A stretch of 64,000 bases of DNA from assembly GCF_014648695.1 (NCBI RefSeq), contig NZ_BMRP01000010.1, positions 62,001-126,000 of the forward strand, read 5' to 3'. The notes below the pieces were generated by a model, which was not told the origin of the DNA, did no database searches, and saw only the letters and a program-made list of their open reading frames with translations. A program made the position numbers and the translations under genes. The stretch is from Streptomyces albospinus (GTDB taxonomy: Bacteria > Actinomycetota > Actinomycetes > Streptomycetales > Streptomycetaceae). Position 1 is the stretch's first letter; each line of letters starts with the position of its first letter. Below are positions 1 to 9,328 of this stretch, piece after piece.

Positions 1-1
1 G

Positions 2-1498
2 GTGGACGGCAAGGACGACAGCTCCGGCCTGGGCCTGACGATGCTGACGTTCAGGGATGTGGCTCCGGCGCAGGGCGGAGCCGATCACACATGGTTCGCC
101 CTCGTGGCCGCGGGCATCCTGGTGGTGATCGCCGCGCTGGTCACCGTGGCGCTGTGGGGCACCGTGCAGCTTCCGCTGCTGCGACTGCACCTGTCCGCAG
201 CCCGACTGGCCAGAGGTGTCTGCGACACGTCCGAGGCGAAGAAGGAACTGGCGCGGCCGGTGCCGGTTGCCGCGTTCGGCGAACCCGGCAGGGTCGGCCG
301 GGCGCTGGAGTCGATACGCCGCCAACTGCTCGGCGAGACGGGGCCGGAGACGGTGCGGCCGGTGCGACGCCGGCCCGGCCTCCGGTCTCTGGTCGTTGTC
401 TGCGCACTGGTGATCGCCGTGTGGGCAGTGCCGCTGCTGTTCGTGCTCAACCGCGCACCTGCCGACAAGGCCGTACCGGCAACCGCCGTCGCCGACCAGC
501 AGGCACGCACCGAGGCCGCCGCCGACCGGGTGCGGCAGTCCCTGAGTCAGAGCTGCGCCGACCTGGAGGCGGTGGCATCCGCCATCTCCCATGCGTCGCC
601 GGAGCGGGCGACGGAGGTTCTGCGGCGCGAACACGCCGGCCATCCCACCTACCGGTCGCTGTACGTGCTGGACCGCACCGGCGCCGTCGTGCTGCGCGCG
701 GGCAAGCAGCCGCTGCACACCCTCGGCCGTGCGCCGACCGGCCGCGGGATCACCCAGGTCACCACGTCCGGCAAGATCCCCGCGATCGTCGCCTACGCAC
801 AGATACCGGCGGCCGGGAACGCCCAGCGCGCAGCGGGCACCACCCCGGCCGCTGTCGTCGCAGAGATCGGGGTGAACGCGCTGAACGACCTGGTTGCGCG
901 GCCGGGGCTCGGCAAGGTGTGGCTGACCGACGAGCACCACAGGGTGCTCGCGGCGAGTACCGGCTTTCGGGCCTTCCAGTCTCTTCCCAGCCGGGCCCTC
1001 ACCCGCCTTGTGGCCAGGACCGACGCCGCGCCCGGCAGCGCGGGCAGCCCGGCATCGGGCGTCCTGGACGCGGGGACCGCGCCGGGCGAGGGCCTGTCGG
1101 TCGCAGCCGCCGCGCCACTGGCACAGGCGGGGCCTGCCGCCGGACTCGGCTGGCAGGTGGTCTCCGCCGAGCCCGCCGCCGCGCTCAGACTGGCGGCATA
1201 CGAGATCCAGGCACGCACCATGCTGGCCGGCCTGCTCGCCCTGTCGGTGGGCGTCGCCTGCCTGAGCTGGCTGCACATCGTGGTGGTCAGGCCGCTGCGT
1301 GCCCTCACCGGATGCGCCGAGCGGCTGGCCGACGGCGACCGTCGCACCGTTCTGTACCCGGTCCACCACGACGAGTGCGGCTCGGTCACGCGCAACCTGG
1401 AACTGCTCCGGCAGGCACTGGTGGAGCGGGACCGTGGCGTACAAGCCGACCTGACCCCAGGCATCGCCCCATCGTCCCAGCGCGACAGCGCGCCGTAG
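2..1498 (+). CDS. HAMP-domain membrane sensor protein, 5' end cut by window edge
   Basis: This is a membrane protein with no recognisable output domain. Hydrophobic segments lie near residues 31-53, 129-149 and 407-428. Each of the first and third is followed by an amphipathic HAMP-like stretch (about 54-110 and 429-480). The roughly 250 residues between the second and third segments look like an extracytoplasmic cache-type sensor. The first HAMP follows only one membrane segment and a short lead, so the true protein probably begins upstream with another membrane/sensor unit, and the GTG at position 2 need not be its start. It ends 19 bases before pgsB, so it may sense conditions for the capsule operon. 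The family is inferred from topology only. Confidence 0.6.
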   Translation: MDGKDDSSGLGLTMLTFRDVAPAQGGADHTWFALVAAGILVVIAALVTVALWGTVQLPLLRLHLSAARLARGVCDTSEAKKELARPVPVAAFGEPGRVGRALESIRRQLLGETGPETVRPVRRRPGLRSLVVVCALVIAVWAVPLLFVLNRAPADKAVPATAVADQQARTEAAADRVRQSLSQSCADLEAVASAISHASPERATEVLRREHAGHPTYRSLYVLDRTGAVVLRAGKQPLHTLGRAPTGRGITQVTTSGKIPAIVAYAQIPAAGNAQRAAGTTPAAVVAEIGVNALNDLVARPGLGKVWLTDEHHRVLAASTGFRAFQSLPSRALTRLVARTDAAPGSAGSPASGVLDAGTAPGEGLSVAAAAPLAQAGPAAGLGWQVVSAEPAAALRLAAYEIQARTMLAGLLALSVGVACLSWLHIVVVRPLRALTGCAERLADGDRRTVLYPVHHDECGSVTRNLELLRQALVERDRGVQADLTPGIAPSSQRDSAP

Positions 1499-1517
1499 CA
1501 GTGAAGGATCAACTGAC

Positions 1518-2867
1518 GTGCTTTTCCTCTACGTTGTGCTGCTGCTGAGTTGTACCGTGCTGCTGGTCGCCGGCGTGCTGGAGCAGCGTCGCCACTACGC
1601 CGCGCTGGCGCACATCCCCACTCGGGTGCTGGTCAACGGCATCCGCGGCAAGAGCTCGATCACCCGGCTGTGCGCGGGCGCGCTGCGCGGCGGGGGACTG
1701 GTCACCGTGGCCAAGACCACCGGCACCGCCGCCCGCTTCATCCACCCGGATGCCACCGAGGAGCCGGTGTACCGGAAGTTGGGCATCGCGAACGTCGTCG
1801 AGCAGATCGGCATCGTCCGGCGCGCGGCGGCGTACCGGCCGGACGCCCTGGTGATCGAGTGCATGGCGGTGATGCCCGCGCTTCAGGAGATCAACCAGGA
1901 GAAGCTGATCCGTTCCACCATCGGGGTGCTGTGCAACGTCCGCGAGGACCACCTCGACGAGATGGGTCCGACGCTGGACGACGTGGCCCGCTCGCTGTCC
2001 CGGTCGATGCCGGTCGGCGGGGTCTGTGTCACCGCCGAGCAGGAGCGGCTGCACATCCTCAAGGAGGAGGCGGACAAACGGAGATGCCGCCTGATCACCG
2101 TCGATCCGGAGTCGGTCACCGACGAGGAGCTCCGCGGGTTCAGCTGGTTCACCTTCAAGGAGAACGTCGCCATCGCGCTGGCGGTGGCCGAACTGCTCGG
2201 TGTGGACCGGGCCACCGCACTGCGCGGTATGTGGGACGCGCCGCCGGACCCCGGCGTGCTCTCCGTCGAGCGCTACCGCACACCGGACGGCAAGCGGCTG
2301 CGCTTCGCCAACGTCTTCGCCGCCAACGACCCCGAGTCGACGCTGATGAACGTCCGTCAGCTGGAGGAACTCGGTGCGATCCGCCGCCCGCTGAACATGG
2401 TCATCAACTGCCGCCCCGACCGGGTCGAACGCAATGGGCAGATGGGAGCGATCGTCCCCGACCTGGCCCCGGAGACGGTCTTCCTCATAGGGCATCCGAC
2501 CAAGAGCGCCCGCGACGCCATCCCGTCGGACTGGTCGTCGGGCCGGGTGGTGGACCTGGGCGGCGACCGGCGCGACGCACAGGAGTTGACCCGCGCCCTC
2601 CTCGCCGAACTGGGCCCGGATTCCTCGCTGGTGGCCGTCGGCAACATCCACGGCCAGGGCGAACTGTTCCTGGAACACCTCGGCAGGCTGCCCGCGGACC
2701 CCACCGACGAGCCGCTTCCGGTGGCACACGCGCCCGAGCTGGAGCCGTACCGCTGGGTGGCGCCGCTGAACGCCCCGACCCCGACCCCGACCCCGGGCCC
2801 GCCCGTACCAAGCACCTCATCTGCCCTTGCCGAAGTTCGGCACGAGCCCACAAGGACGCCGCTGTGA
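1518..2867 (+). CDS. pgsB: Poly-gamma-glutamate synthase PgsB/CapB
   Basis: This ATP-dependent amide ligase polymerises glutamate through the gamma-carboxyl at the inner face of the membrane. It has an N-terminal membrane anchor (residues 2-20), then a Mur-ligase-like P-loop NGIRGKSS at about 40-47. The CapB-typical segments KTTGTAARF, NVREDHLDEMG and VGNIHGQGE follow. Its 449 residues are somewhat longer than Bacillus CapB because of a Pro/Thr-rich tail (TPTPTPGP), which is encoded by a short cytosine-rich repeat at about 2778-2800. The stop codon overlaps the GTG of pgsC, so the two subunits are translationally coupled. Confidence 0.92.
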   Translation: MLFLYVVLLLSCTVLLVAGVLEQRRHYAALAHIPTRVLVNGIRGKSSITRLCAGALRGGGLVTVAKTTGTAARFIHPDATEEPVYRKLGIANVVEQIGIVRRAAAYRPDALVIECMAVMPALQEINQEKLIRSTIGVLCNVREDHLDEMGPTLDDVARSLSRSMPVGGVCVTAEQERLHILKEEADKRRCRLITVDPESVTDEELRGFSWFTFKENVAIALAVAELLGVDRATALRGMWDAPPDPGVLSVERYRTPDGKRLRFANVFAANDPESTLMNVRQLEELGAIRRPLNMVINCRPDRVERNGQMGAIVPDLAPETVFLIGHPTKSARDAIPSDWSSGRVVDLGGDRRDAQELTRALLAELGPDSSLVAVGNIHGQGELFLEHLGRLPADPTDEPLPVAHAPELEPYRWVAPLNAPTPTPTPGPPVPSTSSALAEVRHEPTRTPL

Positions 2868-3346
2868 TCCCCGTCAACGTCACTCCGCAGACCGCAGCAC
2901 TGGGGATCGCCCTCGGACTGGTCTTCGCGCTGGTCTGCTATCTGACCACCAACCTCTCTCCCGGCGGCATGATCACCCCCGGCTGGCTGGCGCTGACCCT
3001 TGTCACCGACGTGGTCCGGGCCGCGATGGTGATCGGCGTCACGGCACTCACCCTCGTCGCGACCAAGTTCCTCCAGCGGCATGTGATCCTTTACGGCAAG
3101 CGGCTGTTCGCCGCCGTGGTGCTGTCCGCGGTGGTGCTCCAGACCACGGTGATGCTCGCGCTCCAGCACGAGTTCCCGCTCCTCTACACCGCTCAGACCC
3201 TGGGCTTCATCGTGCCCGGCCTGATCGCCTATCAGCTGGTTCGCCAACCGCTGGCGGCCACCGTGATCTCCACCACCGCGGTGACCCTCGGCACGTATGT
3301 GGTGCTCGTTGCCGGGCTGCTGATGGGGGCGCTGCCCGTCGGCTGA
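2864..3346 (+). CDS. pgsC: Poly-gamma-glutamate biosynthesis protein PgsC/CapC
   Basis: This 160-residue protein is almost entirely hydrophobic, with about five membrane segments and the CapC-like lead NLSPGGMITPGWLAL. It is the membrane partner of PgsB in the polymerising complex. The start chosen is the GTG at 2864, which overlaps the pgsB stop (GTGA). A longer open frame runs upstream through pgsB but is only a shadow. No PgsA/CapA homologue is in the window. It could lie upstream, or the NlpC/P60 protein downstream may take the processing role. Confidence 0.9.
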   Translation: MIPVNVTPQTAALGIALGLVFALVCYLTTNLSPGGMITPGWLALTLVTDVVRAAMVIGVTALTLVATKFLQRHVILYGKRLFAAVVLSAVVLQTTVMLALQHEFPLLYTAQTLGFIVPGLIAYQLVRQPLAATVISTTAVTLGTYVVLVAGLLMGALPVG

Positions 3347-3395
3347 CCGAGGCGCCCGCGTCCGCCCCACCCGTCCGCACGTAGAGGAGGTCACC

Positions 3396-4436
3396 ATGGG
3401 CACTGTCCCCGACCAGCCCCGCCGGCCCAGTCGCCGTCAGATCCTGGGCTCCGCCGCCGGTCTGGCCGCCGCCGCAGCGATCGGCGGCTACGCATGGCAG
3501 CACTCCCGAAGCGACAGACCGGACGGTGACGTCCCGATACCGACCGGTGGCTTCCACTTCGAGCGCCTTGCCGCGCCCGCCCGCACGGTGGCGCGCGCCG
3601 CCGACGGCCGGGTGCTGGCCACCTTCACCGACGGCGCGCGCACCGCACTGCTGACGGGCCCGACCCGCACCTGGAGCGAGCCGCGCACCACCGGCGCGGT
3701 GGTGCACAGCGATGCCTGGGTACGGCTGATGGGCGCCGGATGGAGCAAGGGCGCGGAGGGAACCCGCTGGTTCCGGGAGTGGTTCCCCAAGGCTCTCGCC
3801 GACCGCAGTCCGGACGCCCTCGCCGTGGCCTTCCAATACGGCGACGGGGCAGACGACCAGCACACCGCATCGGGCCTGCGCTACGCCGGCAAGGCCCACT
3901 TCGGGCCGCAGGTTCCCGGGAACTCGCCGGAGTCGTTCCATTACCGCGACGAGAAGTCCGACTTCTACGACTACCTCGGCGTTCCCTGGACCTTCCCGGA
4001 CGGCACCCGCAAGCACCCGGAGAAGGAGCGCTACGGCGACGTGGACTGCTCCGGCTTCATGCGCCTGGTCTGGGGCTACCGCATGGGATACCCCATGCAC
4101 GCCACCAACAGCCAGGGCATCGGCCTGCCCCGCCGGGCCTACGCCATCGCCACCCGGGCGCCCGGCGTGCTGCTGATCCCGAACACCGGCGAACGGCCTG
4201 CCGACATCGGTCTGCTGCTCCCCGGCGACCTCGTCTTCTTCGCCATCGACATCGGCAGGCCGCACGGCATCGACCACTGCGGCATGTACCTGGGGCCGGA
4301 CGACGACGGGCATCCGCGCTTCTACTCCAGCCGCTCGAAGGCCAACGGGCCCACCATGGGCGACCTGGCGGGCCGGGCGACGCTTGACGGCCATGGCTTC
4401 TACGCCAAAGGGTTGCGCATGGCCCGCCGTCTGTGA
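3396..4436 (+). CDS. Tat-exported NlpC/P60-like cysteine hydrolase
   Basis: The N-terminus has a twin-arginine signal (SRRQIL then an alanine-rich core, residues 12-30), so the product is probably exported folded. The C-terminal half has the NlpC/P60 pattern: DVDCSGF with the candidate nucleophile Cys218, and a GIDHCGMYLG segment with candidate His294. The segment PGDLVFFAID before the histidine is also typical. It follows pgsC by 49 bases with an AGGAGG-type ribosome site (near 3384). In this context it may cut gamma-glutamyl bonds and release or trim the polymer, but a peptidoglycan substrate is equally possible. The substrate is inferred. Confidence 0.75.
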   Translation: MGTVPDQPRRPSRRQILGSAAGLAAAAAIGGYAWQHSRSDRPDGDVPIPTGGFHFERLAAPARTVARAADGRVLATFTDGARTALLTGPTRTWSEPRTTGAVVHSDAWVRLMGAGWSKGAEGTRWFREWFPKALADRSPDALAVAFQYGDGADDQHTASGLRYAGKAHFGPQVPGNSPESFHYRDEKSDFYDYLGVPWTFPDGTRKHPEKERYGDVDCSGFMRLVWGYRMGYPMHATNSQGIGLPRRAYAIATRAPGVLLIPNTGERPADIGLLLPGDLVFFAIDIGRPHGIDHCGMYLGPDDDGHPRFYSSRSKANGPTMGDLAGRATLDGHGFYAKGLRMARRL

Positions 4437-4489
4437 AGCCGACGCAGCCCGCACCGCATCCCATCCCGTCCCGCGCGAGAGACCCCGCC

Positions 4490-6403
4490 ATGGCCACCGC
4501 TCCCCTCACCCGAGCCACCTCCGACCGCTGCCGGCGCATCAGGCGCGCCGTCCACGCCAAACGCCGGCAACGGACCACCATCAGCCGGGAGTCGTGGGCC
4601 CTGCTGCTGATCCTGGCAGCTGCCACGGTGCTCTACACCTGGGGCATCGACCGTGCCGGCGTGCACCCGTACTACAGCGCGGCCGTGCGGTCCATGGCGG
4701 CGAACTGGCATGCCTTCGTCTTCGGCGGACTCGACCCGAGCGGATCGATCACCGTGGACAAGATCCCCGGTGCGCTGTGGCCGCAGGCCCTCTCCGTCAT
4801 GCTCCTCGGACCGCACAACTGGGTGGTGGTACTGCCGCAGGTCCTGGAGGGCGTACTGGCCGTCTGGGCGCTGCACCGGGTCGTCCGTGCCTGGGCCGGC
4901 CCCACGGCAGGGCTGCTCGCCGCGTTGGTCCTCACCCTCACCCCGATCACCGTCGCGCTCAACCGGCACACCATCCCCGACACCCTGCTCGTCCTGCTGC
5001 TGGTCCTCGCGGCGGGATCGCTGCACAAGGCCGTCGCCACCGGCAGACTGCTGCCGCTGCTCATCTGCGGAACATGGGTGGGGCTGGCCTTCCAGGCCAA
5101 GATGCTCCAGGCATGGCTCGTCCTGCCGGTCTTCGCCGCGGTGTACCAACTGGCGGCGCCCGGTTCCCGGTTGGAGCGTGCCCGGCGGATGTTGCTCGCC
5201 GGAATCACCACCCTCGTCGTCTCCTGCTCATGGCTGCTGCTGATGTGGGTGACCCCTGCCGAGAACCGCCCCTACCTCGACGGGACCACCAACAACAACC
5301 CCTTCACCCTGGCCTTCGGCTACAACGGGCTCAGCCGCTTCGGCCACGACCCGCATGCGCTGGGCGCCGTCGCCGGCACCGCCGCCAGCCGCACCACCGG
5401 CAACACCGGTTGGACCATGCTGGTCAACCAGAGCGTGGGTCCGCAGATCGCCTGGCTCCTGCCGCTCGCCGTACTGGTATTGGCGTTGGGCGTGTGGTGG
5501 CGCACCGGACTGCCGCGCACCGATGCGCTGCGGACGGGGTTCCTGCTCTGGGGCGGCTGGCTGGTGGTGCACGTCGTGGTCTTCAGCAACTCCAACGGCA
5601 ACCACGGCTACTACACCGCCGTACTGGCCCCGTCCCTCGCCGCGCTGACCGGTGGCGGAGGCGCCGTGCTCCTGTCGGAGTACCGTGCCGGTGGCCGACG
5701 TCGAGCGGCGCTGCCCGTCGCGATCGGGCTCACCGCACTGTGGGCCGCGGCTATCGACGGCTCGCACAGCGAATTCGCGCCCTGGCTGCTGCCGGTGGTG
5801 CTGATGCTCGGCCTGTGCGGGACCGTCGGACTGTGGACCAGCGGGCCGGACACCACGCGAGGCGCGGTGCAGAGCGCCATGGCAGCGTCCCTGGTGGCCG
5901 TACTGCTCGCCCCGGCTGTCTGGGCCGCCTCCTGCCTGGACCCGCGGTACCCCGGATCCCCCATCGAGCCACTGGCCGGACCGGTCGGACCCGGCTACCA
6001 CGATGCACACCACCGGCCCAAGATCCTGCGAAACCCCTTGAGCAAACCGTCCGCGCGGGACACCGCACTGCTGAAATACCTTTCCGCGCACCGCTCCGGG
6101 GAGAAGTACCTGCTCGCCACCCAAGCCGCCTACGGCGCCGAGCCGCTGCTGCGCGCCACCTCCCAACCGATGCTGGTCATGGGCGGCTTCACCGGCCTGA
6201 CCCCGTATCCGACCCCACTGGGGCTGAGTGACCTGGTGTCCACCCACCAACTGCGGTACGCCCTGCTGACCACGCGCCGCCCGTCCACACGGGCATCGGT
6301 CTGGGTGCGGAGCACCTGCACCCGTATCCCTCCCAGCGCCTACGGCCGCACCTCGGACGGAAGCTTCACCCTCTACGACTGCGCCCGACCGGCCGCGGAC
6401 TGA
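4490..6403 (+). CDS. GT39/ArnT-like membrane glycosyltransferase
   Basis: This large polytopic protein of 637 residues has ten or more hydrophobic segments. The first loop carries YYSAAVRSMA and ITVDKIPGALWPQA, and the later loop NNNPFTLAFGYNG is typical of Streptomyces glycosyltransferases of the ArnT/PMT superfamily that use lipid-linked sugars. A soluble extracytoplasmic tail follows at about 510-637. The ATG at 4490 (GAGAG upstream) is preferred over the in-frame GTG at 4433, which overlaps the previous stop but has no ribosome site. It probably decorates an exported polymer or protein of the pgs locus. The acceptor is unknown. Confidence 0.78.
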   Translation: MATAPLTRATSDRCRRIRRAVHAKRRQRTTISRESWALLLILAAATVLYTWGIDRAGVHPYYSAAVRSMAANWHAFVFGGLDPSGSITVDKIPGALWPQALSVMLLGPHNWVVVLPQVLEGVLAVWALHRVVRAWAGPTAGLLAALVLTLTPITVALNRHTIPDTLLVLLLVLAAGSLHKAVATGRLLPLLICGTWVGLAFQAKMLQAWLVLPVFAAVYQLAAPGSRLERARRMLLAGITTLVVSCSWLLLMWVTPAENRPYLDGTTNNNPFTLAFGYNGLSRFGHDPHALGAVAGTAASRTTGNTGWTMLVNQSVGPQIAWLLPLAVLVLALGVWWRTGLPRTDALRTGFLLWGGWLVVHVVVFSNSNGNHGYYTAVLAPSLAALTGGGGAVLLSEYRAGGRRRAALPVAIGLTALWAAAIDGSHSEFAPWLLPVVLMLGLCGTVGLWTSGPDTTRGAVQSAMAASLVAVLLAPAVWAASCLDPRYPGSPIEPLAGPVGPGYHDAHHRPKILRNPLSKPSARDTALLKYLSAHRSGEKYLLATQAAYGAEPLLRATSQPMLVMGGFTGLTPYPTPLGLSDLVSTHQLRYALLTTRRPSTRASVWVRSTCTRIPPSAYGRTSDGSFTLYDCARPAAD

Positions 6404-6518
6404 GCCGTTTCCGTGCCGCGTGCAGACGGGACGTGACCGTGGCCAGCGGGATGCGGACGCGTCCGGCGACCGCGGCGTACGCCGGTCGCCGGATGTCCCG
6501 GAACACCAGTGGGACCAC
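6402..6518 (-). pseudogene. Relic of ECF sigma factor region 4
   Basis: Read on the minus strand, this segment gives LVFRDIRRPAYAAVAGR followed by IPLATVTSRLHAARKRL. That matches the usual ECF region 4.2 arrangement (LV.LRDV...Y..IA....IP.GTV.SRL.RAR..L). Nothing upstream in the frame resembles region 2, and the usual acidic and glycine positions are replaced. It reads as the decayed C-terminal end of an RNA polymerase sigma factor gene. Confidence 0.5.
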
Positions 6519-6924
6519 CGGAGCCCTGCGGCGCAGGGATTCGCCAGGGACGCAGTGACCTGAGAGCGGCTGCCGGGAACGCACAGCCGGGAATCGAGCC
6601 TTGCTGCCGGGCACCGGAGCGGAAATGGTGGGTGCCGAATCGCGGGTGTGCCACTGACTCCGGGACACGACCGGCACATTCGCGCCGGAACACGGGGCCG
6701 CCCCTTCGGGCGCCAATACCTCTCGGGTGGCCGCCCCTTCGGCCGTGCCGGGGCCGTGGGAGCGCCCCGACAATTGCGGTGACAGCCAGGGCACGATCCG
6801 CCCGTCTCGGGCGTCTCGACAGGTCAGCGACCATCGAGGCTTCGTCGCTTGTGGTGGGGTGGGTAATCGGCACGCCTGAGCGCACGGGGTAGGCGGCCGG
6901 CCAGTCTATTCTTCAGGAGTCCTT
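6404..6924. other. Intergenic spacer with a sigma-factor relic
   Basis: This 521-base stretch separates the capsule locus from the biosynthetic cluster. Apart from the ECF-sigma-like fragment on the minus strand at 6402-6518, no convincing gene was found. The remainder has frames rich in Pro, Arg and Ser without recognisable motifs. Confidence 0.5.
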
Positions 6925-7653
6925 GTGCAGTTGTCTCCCTCCACTCCCTCTTCTCGGACAGTGCTTGTGACAGGGGGGAATCGTGGGATCGGTCTGGCGA
7001 TTTCCGAGCAGCTCCTCGCGCAAGGGCACCGCGTCGCCGTCACACATCGCGGAAGTGGTGGGCCGGCAGGGGCATTCGGTGTCACCTGCGATGTCACGAA
7101 CCCGAAGGATGTCGACCGCGCTTTCACCGCGGTCGAGGAGGCCATCGGGCCGGTGGAGGTACTCGTCTCGAATGCGGGGGTGACGAGCGACGCGCTTTTG
7201 ATGAGGATGCGCGAGGACCAGTTCCACGGGGTGGTCGACACCAACCTGTTTGGTGCCTGGCGCTGTGCGCGACGGGCGACGCCCGCGATGCTGCGTGCGC
7301 GTTGGGGGCGAATGATCTTCATCTCGTCCGTGTCCGCCACGTCCGGCACGGCCGGCCAGGCGAATTACGCGGCCAGTAAGTCGGCTCTCATCGGTCTTGC
7401 CCGGTCCATTACACGCGAGCTGGGTCCGCGGAACATCACGGCAAATGTCGTCTCGCCCGGGTGGATCGACACCGAAATGACGGCAGTGCTCTCACCGTCC
7501 CACCGGACCGAAGTGATCGAGCAAGTTCCCCTGGGACGGGCCGGCACCCCTGAAGACGTGGCCGGTGTGGTCAGTTGGCTGGCCGGCGAGGCCGGAGCGT
7601 ATGTGTCCGGCGCGGTGATCCCCGTCGATGGCGGCCTTGGAATGGGGTGCTGA
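6925..7653 (+). CDS. FabG-like 3-oxoacyl-ACP reductase
   Basis: This is a classical SDR of 242 residues. It has the NADPH motif TGGNRGIG (16-23), an NAG motif, and the catalytic Tyr148 and Lys152 in NYAASK. The end PVDGGLGMGC is FabG-like. It would reduce beta-ketoacyl-ACP to the beta-hydroxy form, here probably on the cluster's own ACP. The GTG start has AGGAG about 6 bases upstream. It is the first gene of the rightward biosynthetic run. No dedicated dehydratase was seen in the window, so later reduction steps must use fatty acid synthase enzymes or another locus. Confidence 0.88.
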   Translation: MQLSPSTPSSRTVLVTGGNRGIGLAISEQLLAQGHRVAVTHRGSGGPAGAFGVTCDVTNPKDVDRAFTAVEEAIGPVEVLVSNAGVTSDALLMRMREDQFHGVVDTNLFGAWRCARRATPAMLRARWGRMIFISSVSATSGTAGQANYAASKSALIGLARSITRELGPRNITANVVSPGWIDTEMTAVLSPSHRTEVIEQVPLGRAGTPEDVAGVVSWLAGEAGAYVSGAVIPVDGGLGMGC

Positions 7654-7809
7654 CGCTCCTGGACCGGAGACGGGCGCGGTGCACTACGGCATCGGTACCG
7701 GAATCGGGTCGTGGTGGAGCGGGATTCCGTAGGTCGGTGGGAATGGTTCTGAGGCGCCTGGCGGTGTCGTCCGACAGTAACGGCTATGGGAATGTGGGAG
7801 GCGGGTGGG

Positions 7810-9273
7810 ATGCAGCGCCCGAGTGATTTACGTGAATACATCGCAGCTCTGCGGGACCGTGGGGATGTGGTGGATGTGAGGCGGCGGGTGGATCCGCACC
7901 TGGAGTTGGGTGCCATCATTCGTCGAAGTTATGAGACGCGTGCTCCCGCTCCGCTCTTCACGTCTTTGGAGGGCGTGGCTCCGGGGCGTGGTGTCTTTGG
8001 TGCTCCTGCTGCGCTCAGTTCGGATCCGGAGCATCCGTTCGCTCGTGTCGCGCTGAGTCTGGGGCTTCCGGTGGATGCGTCCGGGCAGCAGATCGTGGCG
8101 CATATCGCCGATGCGAGGATGCGGTCGGCGATTGCTCCGGTGGAGGTCGCGACGGGGCCGTGTAAGGAGAATGTTCTCCTCGGTGCGGAGGCGTCGTTGG
8201 AGGGTTTCCCTACTCCTTTGCTGCACGGTGGGGATGGGGGCAGGTATGTCAACACCTGGGGTGCGATCGTTGCCCGTACGCCTGGGGGTGACTTCACCAG
8301 TTGGTCGATCGCGCGGATCATGATGATCGATGGCAAACGCATGACCGGGCTGGTCTCCCCGGGTCAGCATGTGCACCAGGTGTGGCAGCAGTGGGCGGCT
8401 CGCGGCGAGCCGATGCCGTACGCGCTGGTTCAGGGTGGGGACCCTGCCCTGCCCTTTGTGACGGGGATGCCGCTGCCGGACGGTGTGGAGGAAGCGGGCT
8501 TCCTCGGCGCTCTGACCGGCAGGCCCGTCGAGGTCGTGCGGTGCGAGACGGTGGACCTGATGGTGCCCGCGAACGCCGAGATCGTGATCGAGGGTCACCT
8601 CTCGCCCACCCTGGACGCGCACGAAGGGCCGATGGGCGAGTTCACGGGCTATATCCCCGCGCGCGGTGGTGAGCAGCCGTGCTACGCGATCGAGGCCATC
8701 ACGTATCGGGATGACCCGCTGTGGCCGCACGTTGTCGAGGGGCAGCCGGTCGATGAGTTCCATACGGCGTTCGGGATCCCGTTTGCCGCCGAGCTCCTTG
8801 CGCATCTGCGCGGGGCGGGATTGCCCATCACGACGGTGTGGTCCTCTCTGGAAAGCGCGAACCACTGGACCGCCATCACGGTGCCGGACACCTGGCGCGA
8901 GACGCTGCCCGGGACGACATCGCATGACCTGGTCGAGCGCATCGCCGATGCGCTCAGTTCGTGCCGGGCCTCGGTCTGGCTCAATCGGACGTTCGTCCTC
9001 GACGACGATATCGATCCTGCTGATGCCGGTCAGCTCACCTGGGCGCTGGCGACCCGATGGCACCCCACCCAGGGGCACCACCTCCGCACCGGACCGATCG
9101 TCCCCCTGCTGGCCTGCTACACGGAGACCGAACGCGCCAAGGCCAGCGGTCCCAAGGCCCTGTACGACTGCCTCCTGCCGCCGCCCGACGCAGGCCGTCT
9201 GCGACGCAGCTCCTTCGCGCACTGCTACCCCCAGGACCTCCAGCGGAAGGTCATCGACCAATGGACAACCTGA
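7810..9273 (+). CDS. UbiD-family prFMN-dependent decarboxylase
   Basis: The 487-residue protein covers the full UbiD family length. The catalytic Arg-Glu-Glu set is visible: Arg169 in SIARIMM, and Glu272 and Glu277 in EGPMGEF, with the five-residue spacing seen in Fdc1. It should reversibly (de)carboxylate an aromatic or alpha,beta-unsaturated acid using prenylated FMN. A matching UbiX gene lies at 27290. The ATG at 7810 with GGAGG upstream is preferred over in-frame ATGs at 7786 and 7792. Leu7 is a TTA codon, which is rare in Streptomyces and points to bldA control. Confidence 0.9.
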   Translation: MQRPSDLREYIAALRDRGDVVDVRRRVDPHLELGAIIRRSYETRAPAPLFTSLEGVAPGRGVFGAPAALSSDPEHPFARVALSLGLPVDASGQQIVAHIADARMRSAIAPVEVATGPCKENVLLGAEASLEGFPTPLLHGGDGGRYVNTWGAIVARTPGGDFTSWSIARIMMIDGKRMTGLVSPGQHVHQVWQQWAARGEPMPYALVQGGDPALPFVTGMPLPDGVEEAGFLGALTGRPVEVVRCETVDLMVPANAEIVIEGHLSPTLDAHEGPMGEFTGYIPARGGEQPCYAIEAITYRDDPLWPHVVEGQPVDEFHTAFGIPFAAELLAHLRGAGLPITTVWSSLESANHWTAITVPDTWRETLPGTTSHDLVERIADALSSCRASVWLNRTFVLDDDIDPADAGQLTWALATRWHPTQGHHLRTGPIVPLLACYTETERAKASGPKALYDCLLPPPDAGRLRRSSFAHCYPQDLQRKVIDQWTT

Positions 9274-9328
9274 CAGGTCCTTCGTCCGTGTCCGGTGGCA
9301 CGAACATCTCCGAAAGGACCGCTGAGAC

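Noticed and set aside
1509..2729. Long minus-strand open frame opposite pgsB
   Set aside because: It is a shadow frame caused by GC-rich codon bias. The protein is rich in Arg, Gly, His and Val without motifs, while the plus strand holds a clear PgsB.
4384..6231. 615-codon plus-strand frame over the glycosyltransferase
   Set aside because: It lies in another frame of a clear membrane protein and is Arg/Pro/Ala-rich with no hydrophobic pattern.
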